NCBI RefSeq assembly: GCF_000003605.2 | Contig: NW_003107589.1 | Span: forward strand, 448,310-512,309 | Direction: 5' to 3' | DNA length: 64,000 nucleotides | Source: Saccoglossus kowalevskii | Lineage: Eukaryota > Hemichordata > Enteropneusta > Harrimaniidae | Shown here: one piece after another, positions 38,701 through 52,700 of the stretch | How the letters are laid out: every line of letters starts with the position of its first letter | Position numbering within the stretch: the stretch's first letter is position 1 | The notes under the pieces: generated by a model | The model's database searches: none | The model's input: the letters and a program-made list of their open reading frames with translations, nothing else | What the model was told of the DNA's origin: nothing | Translations under genes and position numbers: made by a program

Positions 38701-41700
38701 TCAATGTTAACCTGCGCAATTACTCGATGACAAATGCATACGTCACAAGTGGCAGCGCGTCCATAGTATTTATAAGGTATGACACAAGAGTTAACTTTCA
38801 GTTAAATTACAAAATCCCAGAGTAATGTATTATTAAATGGTCTCATATTCGGCAAACGCCATTGACAGCTGTTTTGGTCACACAAAAAGGTGTCCTATAT
38901 TTAGTACGATATATTTTTTGAATGTTATTGAGCAGACGTTGTCAGTATCCGACGAAAATGTTGCCACTTTTTTTTCATATTGATTTTGTTTAGACCTAAA
39001 CATAAAATACAGCAGACATTTATGATCATGGTAGATTACCCTCGCTCCAATTGTCGATACACTGTGTCTTAGAATTACCCTTAGGAAAATGTTAAAAATG
39101 AAGTAAAATATAAATCACTTGTATAAGTCGAATTCATCAGAGCATATTGCCATGTAGAGCAAAAAAGACTTAAGCAAACTGTGGGCGATGATGATTATGA
39201 TAAAGTGATTGCATAAATATTTAAATAATTTTCATTAGTCACAAAAGATACGTTTTTCCCCGAACATCATTTGAATCATCATCATCGTATTAAAACCTAA
39301 TATACGTAAGAACACCTTATTTTGCATGGAACAAAATGAAAATTACAAATGCATTGAAATGCATGCAAATAATCTTTTATATAAAACATAACTCTAAAAT
39401 TTAGTTATTTCTTTAAACATCAATTGAATGCACGAGATAAATTAATAAATAATGATCGCTAAATCGCTCGATTCGGCTAATGTCAACCAGATTACAATGA
39501 AAAGTGTGACGACCTCTCGGGTAATTGGTGTAAATCAATTATGCACGATGATGACTTTATGAATTACTGAAATGAAAATTAAGCAGTTTTCCTTTGTTTT
39601 CGGTGAAGTGTGAACTCAATAAAAAAGATCCCCTTTGAAGGGGCTGATACATTTTGTTCCTATGGGACAGTGCAGTGTTTCAATCGTGTAATATATTGAG
39701 GCAACGCATGTTCCGGCAATCGAATGTAATGTTCCATATATCGGACGTGACTAGCTGACTAGCACATGTTGACTGAATGTATATTTGAGTTGATTGTATG
39801 ACAATGCGATACGTTGCAGTAATTTTACGTTTCACTGATGAAATGATTAAATTTAATTCTTTCCAATTCCGTAAAGGACAAACGTTCATGCACAAACAAT
39901 CCGAGGTCGCGTATCGTGATGGATAACACATACTGTAAATCTGATTACTTGGTACATCTGCTTCATGAGAAAACATGGGAAATGTTAGAACTGTCAGTTA
40001 ACTCACAAAAAGCATTAGTAAAACAGAATATATACACCAATTTTGACACTGACGTTAGAATGTATGAGATGTGGTCATATAACATCAATGAGTTGCCATT
40101 GAAATTAACTATAATCAGATAAAATAATTAAAAAAAAATAAAAATAATGATAACATACCATTTATGTCAGTGTCAATATTAAACGCATAAAAATATATAT
40201 ACCTGTTTGACGTTATAAAACATGATTGTATTACAATATATTAATGCAAATGCTCCATAGAGGGGTGAAAAGAAAACACAAAAAACAACAAAAGTCAGAA
40301 TGTTTGCTGCATCATTTAGCTTGAAAACCCTGTAGTCTACAAATGAATTAACTTAGGTTAAAAATCAGAGCCAATGAAGTGGGTCTAACAATTTAGATGG
40401 TGGATAAAATTACATTTATCAACATAATAATGTGTGAGGCTCTTCTAAAAATTCAAGACAATTTCAAATTGGCCAAATTTCAATGTTTTGTTGATTTGGG
40501 ATACATTTTCTCTACAGCAGTATGTGTAATTTAAGATTTGTCATTAGCCTTGCAGGGAACTTTCATAGACGATTACAAGCTACATATTAATAAAATAAAT
40601 GCTCCAGTTTTCCAAATTCTGATGGTCTATGGAGTATTTGGTTTATGTGTTATGTGTTTATGTCTACTAGAATTGTTTTTCTTAATGATACTATAGTGGC
40701 GAAAAACCGAAAGGGTCTAACTACATTGATCTTGCGATATATAGCCGTACACAGATTTACATGAGAAATGAAACAGTACTCGCTCTATATTCGCCGATAT
40801 GTAATCATGTTACGGCCACTGGCGCCTAACTGCCTATATGTGAGCAGTTGGCTCGTGGTTCAGGCGTGAATTCGGTTCCGAAGTACGTAGGCGATATGTG
40901 AAGTGTGTAATTAAGTCGTCACAATCCCGTTATTATTCGCTGAGAAGATTACAAAACATACAATAGCGAATGCATAACAAACACATTTCATTTATTGCTG
41001 CGACAAAAGTCTGTTCTAACAATGCCGGATATAACGTGTAAATAAGATGTCTACTACAGCGCGAAATGCCACAGACCATCGACGTGTAATATTACTACAC
41101 TGTTTTAAATATTAAATTCTTTCTGTAAAACATCTATTGCATGTTTGTGTGTTCGTTTTTTTCTATTTCTTCGTTGGTTATTTTTATTTCTACGAGAAAA
41201 AATATGTTTCCTTATATATGCCATCATTTATATGGAACATTGAAGTAAAAATACGTAGAAAGCTTTAGTTATAAAAAACAACTTATAGGCTTACCATAGG
41301 ATTACGCTGTGGGATTCACTTTTGACGCACAGACTAGTGTGAAATCGTTTTTTTTAACGGATTAACTATACATTCAATCCCACGTCATTAAGTGTTCTAA
41401 TGAAGAAATCACAGGATGTATGATCCCTTTAATATAGGAATTGCTCATCAACAGGGTTAAATAATCTTCTCCAAAAACGGTGCGGAAACGCTGTCAAGGT
41501 TTAGCGAGCTGTTTTTCCAATAAATACGTGTCGAAATGTATTATTTTTGTTGAAAACAATTGTGAAACCATTATTATAAAAAAAAACAAATGTGGAGACT
41601 CTGTTGAACGTGAAAATCATTTTTTTAATACTTTATCTTGTTACATATATGTTTTTTTAGTTTTAAATGTGCAGCTATAGTTGTGTTTAGAATCCAATAA

Positions 41701-44700
41701 TACTTTATACTCATAGACTATTTTGGATTTCTATATACACTTTCCGTGGGCGTAATTCAATTTAATATTAGCTAGTATGTATTATGTAATAATACATTGC
41801 CTAAGACTGATCATTTCGTTTCCATGAACACAGACATCAACCATGTGTTAGTGACGCAATAACACAGATTTGTCTGTTGATCATTGTGATGGTTTGTTTA
41901 TCTACGTTAAAGCATGCAATTATATTTTACTGAGACATGAGTCATCAATTAAACTATTGCGTATGTCTGTCTAAGTTTGGTATGTGATAATAATATACTA
42001 ATTCGACATAGACATATAATACAAATAATGGAATAGAGTAACTGCATCGCTGATATATCTCACGCAACTCATTCTGTTCTGAAGTCATTTGATTCAAGGC
42101 ATAGCAAGAAGATTTTATTGCAGATATCGCCCTTGATCAAATAACTTTAACGGAGAATTATGGTTGGTGTCGACGATATTATTTAATGAATAAACTTGAT
42201 AAAGACGTTTTGAAATCAGGCCCCTTACTAAACTAAAGACGAAATAACTCTGAATACGTAACATCTAAGTTGATCACTGTCAAATTGCCCTTGAATCCTT
42301 ATATCTACGTTATACCTACTTTGTGCATAACGGTCTTTGTTAAACTCAATAGGGATAAAGGTTAATACTTAAAGTAGCTTAATATAGATTCGAATAAATA
42401 GCAGTTTGAAAGAGGAAATGACATGGCCTTGCATAATCGCGACTGTTGAAACGTTTGGTACTCTGAACTAATTGGTTTTGTGAGTCATTTTGTCCATGGG
42501 TGACTTTGTCAACACATTTGTCACGCACGTGACAAGATTGGTAAGTAATGCCCTTAACGTAACTTTACTAAGAAACTGCGATACATTTAAAGGTACATTA
42601 CGTTAACAGTAAAATATTATGAACAATAAATATCGTGCTTTTCCTTGTGTCATCATAATAAACAAAATACTGTATTTGTGTTCTTGAAATTGTTGGTGCA
42701 ATGTATACAAACTTTATCGGGTTAGCGTTCACCGATGCACGGCATCAACTATCTCCATCATGTTGAGGCGCATTTCAGAATGCCGCTAACTAAGGTTTAG
42801 AGTACATATCACATATGATCTAGGCCCGGTGGGTAACTGTTATGTACCGCTCCTCCTGGAAAAAAATCTTTTAACTGCTGAACAGGAGAATACGTACTAG
42901 TGATTGAAGGTTTGCCTTGCTATAACCATAACGCATAACACATATTTTATGTCTTTCAACATCGCCGAAACCCCCGGTACATACTAAAAAATAGTGAATT
43001 TTAATAAGTTCGTATTGCCCGGTCTCGTAACACTATGGGAAGTGCGTCCTCACATCAAGGCAATAATTTCCCACGTATCACGCCTGGCCAAGTTCGCCCT
43101 GCTTTCATCAATCAAAATCAAAACGCGATGTTCTAAATTACGTTGTGTGATTGTGGTCACGGCATGGTAAATTGTAATTACACCTATAAAGTATATGATA
43201 AAACCAAGCTCGGGCGCTTCTGCCGCACGACCTCGGGCTGCAAAAACCGTACCAGTCCGTAAAGAATATTTCTGCTGTTGTGTTCACTCCCTGACGTTGA
43301 ATCACTCAGTTGCAATATCTGGCAAGAATTCCCGTAAGCTGCGATTGGGAGATTTAACACTAGATTATTTATAGTTCATTGTTATATAACGTATATTGTC
43401 CTTAGTACAAGTCCAACAACCATCTAATTAAAAGTCCCTGAGTTTTTACAGGGGTACAATCTAAAATAAATTGATCAATCATGGCGACAATCACTAAACC
43501 AGCAGTTTTTCATGGCGATAGCAGCAACAGAGCAATTGTTAATCCGCCTACTCGGTAATAACTTGTTGGGTAGCATTTTCATTAGTACTATCACGGAAAC
43601 AATAGAGGATATAATAATTAAAAGAGAGTATTTGAAAAAGAAAATTAAAGGGCAACAAGTGAATAATAATAACCTATTTTTCAGCCAGTATGACATCTAG
43701 CTGCAATACGTGACAGCAACAATTCATATAATTCAATATCATAACACATTATTTTGGGGACATTTTCCTTTTATAGTTGGGATATATTGTGTGATAGTGT
43801 CTGGTTCTAGATCAATCAAAATAAAATTTTGGGGGGATTTATGATATAATTTTGTTTTTGTTTAATTGTGAGAGTCGTACATCGAATTGCCCAACCTACA
43901 TTGTGATTGGTAACTCTTTGGAATTTAACAATTGTGAACGCCCTTTCAGAATTCGTTGCGCTGTATTCACACAATATGATGCATGTATGAGTAAAATATG
44001 TTTCGACTGGTTGGGTAATTTACTCTAAAATAATCGCGCGCATGCGATCTCTTATTGGAGTGGAGCCGATGTACTCGAGCAGATACGTACGATACATAAT
44101 GTTTTAACTAATTCCGACTTAATTAGTTGTATTCATTTTCCATGAGAGCTTTCGATCATAGATAATACTGTTGAGGCTGCTATATACGAATGAGTGGCGC
44201 TCTTTGTATTTTAATATTAGCACAAATGAATAAACTTTCGAATAAAATGTAAAATATATGAGATTAACCGAACTATACATCTTAATATGCCCGAACAAAC
44301 ATGTTCAATTATGATTATTTTAGTTTAACATCATTCAAATAATAGCTGGAAATAACTCACGAAAAACACCATTCTCGAAGGAGTATTCCTCAGCCATCAT
44401 AATAACGTGAAACCAAATGTCACACGCATGACGATGAAAATGTAGAGCAACTGATTATCATAATGATGTTAAAATTGGTTGAAATGTTATGTGTCATGTA
44501 ACACACTAGTTTCCGATGCCGTGGTTGCAATACAACATTTGCAATTAACGTATGGATAATGGTGTTCTTTTCTTAAAAGATAAAAATATGACGTCTACAT
44601 TTAAAATACATTCAATAAAATCCCGAGTCATGCACACCTCAGTCGTTTAGATGGAATCGACGAAAAAACTAGTTCGAATCGTGACTGTATCTTGTATCAA

Positions 44701-45118
44701 ATGTGTAAAAGAGAACATTCTTTTATCACAGCACGTTTGACGCATAAAGACATTTTTTTGCGTTGACTCTGCAAAGTGCAAAAGTACTGGTAGTCACGTA
44801 CCCGAAAATATTCGTGATTTTGACAATGGTGAATGGGTTCACTTGGTGTTCCCGTCTTTTCTAAAATTAAACAAATCTGAACTGGTTTTGCCGCGATATT
44901 CATTGCGAGAAAAATGTAATAATAATAATAAATAAAAATGTAGCTGCGTTGCAGCAATAGCATGTTTCGAGCCTAGCGTGGTTTACCCGGAACATTCTAA
45001 ATTTAACATCATTAAAAAGACTATAATAATTACCTTCTATTGTCAGACATTATTGTAGAATGCCTTCAAAATGACATGGGTTGCATTGTATAATCTGCAT
45101 TAGTATTTTACTTAAGAC

Positions 45119-45370
45119 ATGTATTCATATTATTGAGACACATGACCATATATGGACATCTCTTGTCAAATGCTTCCCTCTCGCACTAGTTGCATTGTCC
45201 TATCTATAACAGTCCTTGGTTACAGTTATACATAATAATGAGGTCCAATCATCATCGAAGACCATTTGACATGTTAGCCACATCTCCTGTCGAATAGCTT
45301 CAATATTGTACTTGAGATGTTACAGTTATGCATAATAATGAGATCACATGACCATATATGTTAGTCACAT
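45119..45370. repeat. Degenerate ~104-bp tandem repeat, about 2.5 copies
   Basis: GTTACAGTTATACATAATAA at about 45220 recurs as GTTACAGTTATGCATAATAA at about 45319. The segment ACATGACCATATATG occurs at 45141 and 45346. Each copy goes on with a variant of GTTAGCCACATCTCCTGTC. The units are well diverged. Confidence 0.6.
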
Positions 45371-46703
45371 GTCATGTCCAGTGTTCCCAGTACTGCTCTG
45401 GTTGCATTTTCCAATGATGCTTTGCAGAATAAGGAAAAACAATGTAAAAAAGCATTCTAAAATATTCTTCTTCAAAACGGCTTATTGCCTGGAGTTGGTC
45501 TTTAAAGATGTGTTCAGGGATAGTAGATTACTTAGGAATTATGTAAATGAGACGCAACACAATATTTCTAAAAAAATCTAGCGGCTAGGTCATGTGAACT
45601 ATTTGGCTGAACTTAGAATTACAATAGAGTTTCGACTCAAGTGGCCCCGAATTTCTAATAAACTTAATAAGATATACATAGTATTCATACGTGTACCAAG
45701 ACAAGGGTTCTGATCCAGAGTTAACTGTAATCCACCGTTGAAACATAAGTTAACCCAGTGTCAACTCGTGCTAGTTCAGCTTGAAATTAATTGGCTGGTG
45801 ACGGCCCGAGTGTCGCTCTAAACCCTGATTTTCCATACGTGTGGGGTTAAAACACCATATGAAGACGCCATGGTGAAAATGCCATCAACTTCAATCTAAA
45901 CTGATTGAAAACCGGAAAGCAGATAAGAACATTTTTTGAGGATACGAGAATGTCAACTGAAGGCGACTGAGGAAGTTAATGACGAAGACAAGTTAAATAT
46001 TCACATTAAAACCGGATTGAACATTTACCTTGTCGAGCCAGAGGTTTGAAACGAAATACTACTACGACAGCATTAACATACATTATTGTGATACATTTTG
46101 CAACGTTAAAAGAAAACCCGAGTTTAATCCACTGATATGAGCACGAATAAACAAGGATATAGGTAGTACAATTGTAAAGTGTTTTTATGAAGGTAATTCT
46201 TATTATCTAATTTGCAGTTTGTCATGTATTTGATCAAGTCACGCTTCCTCGTCACGATAAAAACAGCCAAAGAGGAAGTTATTACCTAAATGAGGATGTA
46301 CTAACTATGCAATCAATGTGAAATTAGTTTTAATGTTACTTCATTCCGCCTCCCACTCACCATTGTATTCACAAACCAAGAATACAAATTTACAAATTGA
46401 ATCAACTTATTCACATTTATCGCAATATGTTTCGTTTGTTATTACAGATTTTGTAAGACTATGTAAAATAGATAGATGAACATATATCGTTGCTATAACA
46501 ACGCACATATGTCAATTGCACCACGTGACACGATAATTGACAGTCATCCTTCAGTCGTGTGCCATTCCATTTCTTGCGCAGTTTCACTTTGGAACACAGA
46601 CAAGAATTAGTCTGAATCATGTACTAAGTACGTTACACCTGTTGTTTCTGTCTCCATCACCCGTAGTATAGAAAAACACAGTACCTCCGGAGTGTACACC
46701 GTC

Positions 46704-49700
46704 ATGACTTCGGTCGAAGACGTTCTGTCAAATTACACAGACATTTCGGAAAACGGTACGAGTAATTCGCCGTACTATTACTATGAAGGCGACCCACCAG
46801 TAAGAGTAGAGACTTGGTTAGTACCTCTCATATTTGGTACGATATGCTTGATCGGTATCGTTGGGAATGCTTTGGTGATTGTTGTGATATTGAAGAACAA
46901 GCAGATGCGAACTGTCACCAATTACTATATACTGAACCTGGCAATATCTGACGTCGCCTATCTTACATGTGCAGTGCCGTTCAGCGCCACGTCTCACGTT
47001 TCAGAATGGGTATTTGGGGAGTTCATGTGCAAATTCAGCTTTTACGCTATACAGGTAAGTGTTTAGCGACGCTGCACAGAGCCGATACACATAATATCAT
47101 ATCTAAAGTACACTGTAACCTAAATAAATCCAGAGTATGTAAAATCACACACCTCTGGCAAGTGTCTCCATATTCCACGTGTTCATACAATCCCTACTTC
47201 GCGGTATAAAACATACAGGCTGCAGATTGAACATTATTCTCACGTATAAATAAGGCTTTAATAATCTAACTACATTGCATATAGAACACAAGATAGGAAA
47301 ATAATAACTAAATACAGATACATATATGTGGAGATTCATTGGTATCTAGTAACACATACAAACTGCCCATACCATGAAGGTGTAGCCTTATATACCAGTC
47401 GCTTTATCATATTCTGCAAATTGCATTACTGAAAATATATGGCTGCAGACACTTGCTCGACATTACCGAATGCTAACACAAAACAATTATCATACAATGA
47501 CATTTTCATTTTTGTGTTTATCGATGCGTAATTCAGGTATTTAGAGCTCTTGCTATATACTGTGAGTCTTCTACCATTATTTCGTTTCACAAGAAATCGT
47601 AAAAGCATTTCAAATTCAGCGCTGCTAACATGGAAAAGTAAAGCAAGTAAATGACACCTAATAGACAGTTTATAATACGTTGATTCAAATTAACATGCAG
47701 CGACTACGTGATTCGAACTGGCAAGTCATCTAGCTACACGTCATGATCGGCGTGTCTCAATACATTGAAACCTTTCCATGTCGATCCCATCCACATAGCG
47801 TAGCTACACATGTAGCAACACATATGTTGCCTCGACATGGACATACATATGGTGAAGAACATTGATAGGACGAGTCCAACTTTCACTCAATTAACCATTA
47901 AAAGGGGGAGCTCGTCGCGCCGCGCCTTGTTCGATAGGACACCCATAGCGACGTACACAACGCGCGGTAAACACGTCGTCTGTTTGTTGTTTGTTTTTCG
48001 TCAAATCATAATAAACTTCCAATGAGAAGAGTTACTATAGATAAACCGCAATCTATGCGGTACGTATGGCGAGTTGTATAGAAATATCGTTTAAAACTGT
48101 TGACATTTGAAGAAGCATTGAATAACTGAAAACGGAATGAGGCGACAGCTGGTGTCTGGTAGTTTTCAAATGTCATAATCTGGTCATTTCAGGGATTATT
48201 GTGTATTTCTTATTCAGCACAGATTTGCATTCATAAAATTCGTTTGCTTTTCTACTGTATAGTGGATTAACCACGATTTCCAGGGGGTTAATCCACGACA
48301 GAGCTTCCGTATGACGTCATGTTTCTCTGGATTCTATGCCTCAAGCAGAGAGGTAAAAATGATACATTACGTATTTGGGCATAATCCTTGAAGTGAATTA
48401 TGAGAATCAGGAAAACAGATAAACAAACTGACTGACTAACTGACTAAATACCTTACTAATAATATAAATGACTGACTAACGTAACGGCGGTCGTAGACTT
48501 CAACTGTTCAATTGATTTGACAAACTAGCATTGGTGTATCATTTATGCATTATCTCTATCTGTACTATGTTATTACAAGATGGTAACAAAAAATATTTCA
48601 TATTTCTTTCCATACCAAGATTTGTGTCCTAACACTGAACCCTAGATATAATCTTTTTGCCAACACCGTAACTTTTTTTATGATTTGCAAAAAAGGTGGA
48701 GCAGTCTAGCTTATATTGAATTATCCGTTTGTCAAATGAATTGAAAAAGTGATCGATCAAAACAATGAACGGACGAATATTCAAACAGCGACAGAGCTGG
48801 CAAATTTCATGAAACCTCTTTTTGATTGCCGCGTTTCTAATTGTTTGACATATAGTATTTCGACAAAACGCAGGTCATGCCAGAAAACTACAATCGTACA
48901 AAAAAATATACATTGAGTGTATTTATAGTCAGAGTCATAAATTTAGAAGCATTTTCAGACGTTTTTTGTAGGCAATTTATAGACCTGAGCCCCAATCAAC
49001 ATGCAAAGTGATTGAATGTCTTCTGATTTCATCTGAATGTTGTTATCTCAAACCGTGATATCTGCCAACAAACTGTGTGAAAGGTGTGGGTAAGTTTATT
49101 ACTAAGCTGTTTAGGCAATACTTTTATACTTTTTATTTGACCTGAATGCCGGGGAGAGATTAGTATATATGATAAATAAATATGAATGTAAGAGAAATAT
49201 GATCACGTGACTCAAATATATAGCAGTATAAGCTAATTATGTGGTTTTCGTAAAGATCCTTGTTACTATGCTCGAACTATATATACGATACACATTTGTG
49301 ATTGTGTTAGGGATTTTTGACGAACTGAAATTCGATCATGTGAATATACCCAATAATGTTGAATTTATTAAAGCATGTACTCAGCATGGATTAACAACAT
49401 GGACACAAAAAGATAGCTTCATTAAAATAAGGTAAATTAAGCCATGCGGATAAAAAACATTTAAAAGAACATAGAGTGCACATGAAAGGATTGTCCATGT
49501 GTTTCATCATTCTCTACATTTGCTAATAATCTCAAAAACACATTTCTTGTAAATTTTGAACTTTCGCTTTTCGCAATAATTAATTATTTCAGCCGCCGAA
49601 TCATAATTATGCCTTGGGCACGTTAATAAAAACTGATTGACATACGCCGTGCCTATTCATGGTATCTTCAACAGTGACAGTGACATTCAGCAGTAGTATA

Positions 49701-52700
49701 TTAAATATACACATAATGTGGTCGATAATTGAGTAAAATTTACAACTATTCATTATCAACTCAATATGATTGTCTCCTGGACCGTGAAGTGATTACAGGT
49801 AATACGCTTTGATATTAACACGAGGTAGACTTGATTAATTAAAAAAAAAACAGATCACGTGAAGCCTTCTTGGAGAATCACCAGGTTTCTACAAGTTACT
49901 TCACTGAATTATAGTTTGAACACTGACGGCAATTCACTTAAAATTAAACTCAAATCTGCACATGTAGCCGTATGCTTCTCAGAAATAAATCTGCAACATT
50001 TCAATGTAAGCTGAAACTAATGTTTTTTTAGACAGTAAAGCAGAGACAAGTTTTATACCGATTGAAAAATTAAAATTAAAATCACAATGGTATTGACAAA
50101 TAATACTATTCGCAAACAAGTATAGGGGATTTTCCGTACAATTGCGAGATCTCGCGAGATGTATGAAAAACGCGCGTCGAGCGTCTGCCGCAAAAATCGA
50201 ACGATTTGATTTTGAACTAGAATTTCTTTATTTCTTTAACTCACATCGACCGGCCGATCTTCGACAGAGGAATATTACTTCCGAATACCCTTACTTAATC
50301 AAAATTGCCTATCATCAAATGTGGACAGCACATTATTAAGCATGGAAATGTCCCCCAAAATACTTCGCGTTTGTCGAATCCCACGCGATGTTTGACGCCA
50401 CTACGCCACTACGACGCTATGACATTTGTTTGTCCTGTTTTTACGTTCGATTTCACGCATAACGCGTGATTCTCGCGTTATGGTCTATATTGATATAGTT
50501 TCCGCGTTTGTAAGTCATAAATATCATGAGTGAATTTGTTAGCATGTGATCTCATGAATATCTTATGTAATAATATAGATTGACTTGTACTTATATTATG
50601 TATCACCATAATAGTATTACAGTAACCACAAATATATTTCGTAACAGCATGCCAATATTTATTTCAACTATTTTCGTTTTGTTAATTCATAAAATGTATA
50701 GTCTCACAATAATAATGAATATTCTGACTGACGCCACGTCGCTATACCAATTCATGTATTTTTATCGCTTATGTTATATTCCAGAAGCACCAGGGTATGA
50801 CATTGATTTATAATTCCTTTCAAGTTAGTAATTAGAATACATGACGAATATATAACAAATGTATGATGTTTTGTATGGATAAAATTAAGTACTACCACAT
50901 GGGAATGAATTACATAGCTGCAATTTCAGTTTAAATTATTGCATTACTTTTTTCGCATATCAAAAGTATTTCACACAATCGTCGACGTCATGATGTAAAT
51001 GTGTGTATGTATGATTACACGTAAGACCGCATGTAGCTATGGTTGGTAATTCTGCAATTCTCGTTAGAATTATGTGTCACTGTTTTTTCTTATTCTATAG
51101 CTGCGTATTTACCATTCTTGTTAACTGCTACTGTGTTCAGGTTTATTCAAACCTTCCGTTTCTTCCACATGATGTAATGATTGAAAAGCACTATCGACCA
51201 AATTATATTTAATGTACGAGTTCTTTAATCTCTTAAATTACAATAGAATGTGTCAGTGACTGATGTCTAACACGTGGCATATGGAAATACATAAACCGTC
51301 TTTGGTAGGGTTTTCATTTTTTAGAGTCCCACCAAAACATGTAATATGCTAAGAATGTATTATATCTTGTTTTAGTTTCATTGAGCAGTATTTTAGTATA
51401 TATTCTTTTTCGGAAAGAAATGTTTCAGTCTGAAGGAAAACGAGGAATCGCATTACAATTTAGTTTACTGAAAACCGAACTATGAATGTTTACTAAAAAA
51501 AAACACTTTTACATTTAGTCTGCTTTATGCAACGATAACAACACCAATGTTATTGCTGACTGCATACAGCTTATGTATTAGATATAATTAGACAATATCT
51601 TGGACACTGCCTGTGGGGACAATCTCTACTCAGTAGCTAAAAGTCAAATTAAATTAGCTTGTCACTTGCAGCGTTAAATATTTCGAACCGCTTTTTTAAC
51701 CCTTCAATACAGTTCAACCACATTTCATTAATAACAACTCAACGACTGTTGAAACAAATAGGCATATGTTGGCAATGTGTCAATCACTCAGCAAATTACC
51801 GATTGAACACGTCCACGCAAATTGTGTCCGTCTCTTAAAATTTCAAATACTATTTATCAATGTATTTAATAAAGAATGTTGAAGGTAATATTAACATAAT
51901 ACTATATAGACCATTAATAGAGAAATATACCAAAGAGTGTTTTTTTGTCCTAGTTGTCGGAATCAATACAGGTTTGCCAGAAATAACAATGAAGATTGGT
52001 ATATAATTTCAGTTACGCAAACATTGGATAAAATTACGTTGATTTATTGGTGTATGATTTATGTGGTCATGAACCACAAAGATTAATTATCATTTATTTG
52101 TGCATTGACAACACCGAGCCATGATTGATCCATTGTGCTTTGAATAATGTAACGTATATGCACAATATTTACCCTCGTCAATCACCTCCCGCCTCAAATA
52201 ACACATCAAATTAGATTTATACATACGTCGTACCACTAACGTACATATATATAAGAAATAGAATTCGTCATTACTCGTGTATTTTCGGCCTACAAAAACA
52301 GGATATTGATTCAATAAATGTCCCACCTAACCGGCGTATTTTTATTTCACTGGTTTCACCATGCATATCGTTGCGCCGGCCTGTTTTTTGCATTTTTTGC
52401 TTGCTGCTCAATCGACGACTTTTGATATGTACACCATAATAATCCTAGATTCGTTATTAACTTTATTAAATATTTGCTTAGTGAAAGATCATTGCTCATC
52501 CAGTATTTACTCTTACAGTACAACAAATTCTGCGCCTACCATCAGCTGACAACATACGTCTTTCCCTGTAGATTTAATTAATCACTCAGTCTGTCCTGTC
52601 ATAGGACAACAAACACCGCCTGTGTAAATCTGTGTGCGTGCGTTTTATTAAAATATCAAAACTACTTAATGTCACAAATACGTTTTACCCAGAATGAATT

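Larger units (their letters stand above)
29336..46703. other. Long gene-poor stretch upstream of the GPCR
   Basis: About 17 kb with no coding exon I can support on either strand. It contains scattered short palindromes (CATATGAATAATTCATATG at 37527-37545; CCCCTTTGAAGGGG at 39630-39643), an interspersed repeat at 35708-35754 and a degenerate tandem repeat at 45119-45370. The 5' untranslated region and promoter of the receptor should lie in the last part, but no TATA box or initiator can be picked with confidence. Confidence 0.4.

Noticed and set aside
43481-43700. Overlapping frames starting MATITKPAVFHGDSSNRA
   Set aside because: Coding-like for about 25 codons only, then stops; no recognised family and no adjoining exon.
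47700-47760. Minus-strand CCAGTTCGAATCACG as a tRNA or tRNA-derived SINE B box
   Set aside because: The flanking bases do not form a T-arm stem and no A box sits at a suitable distance.
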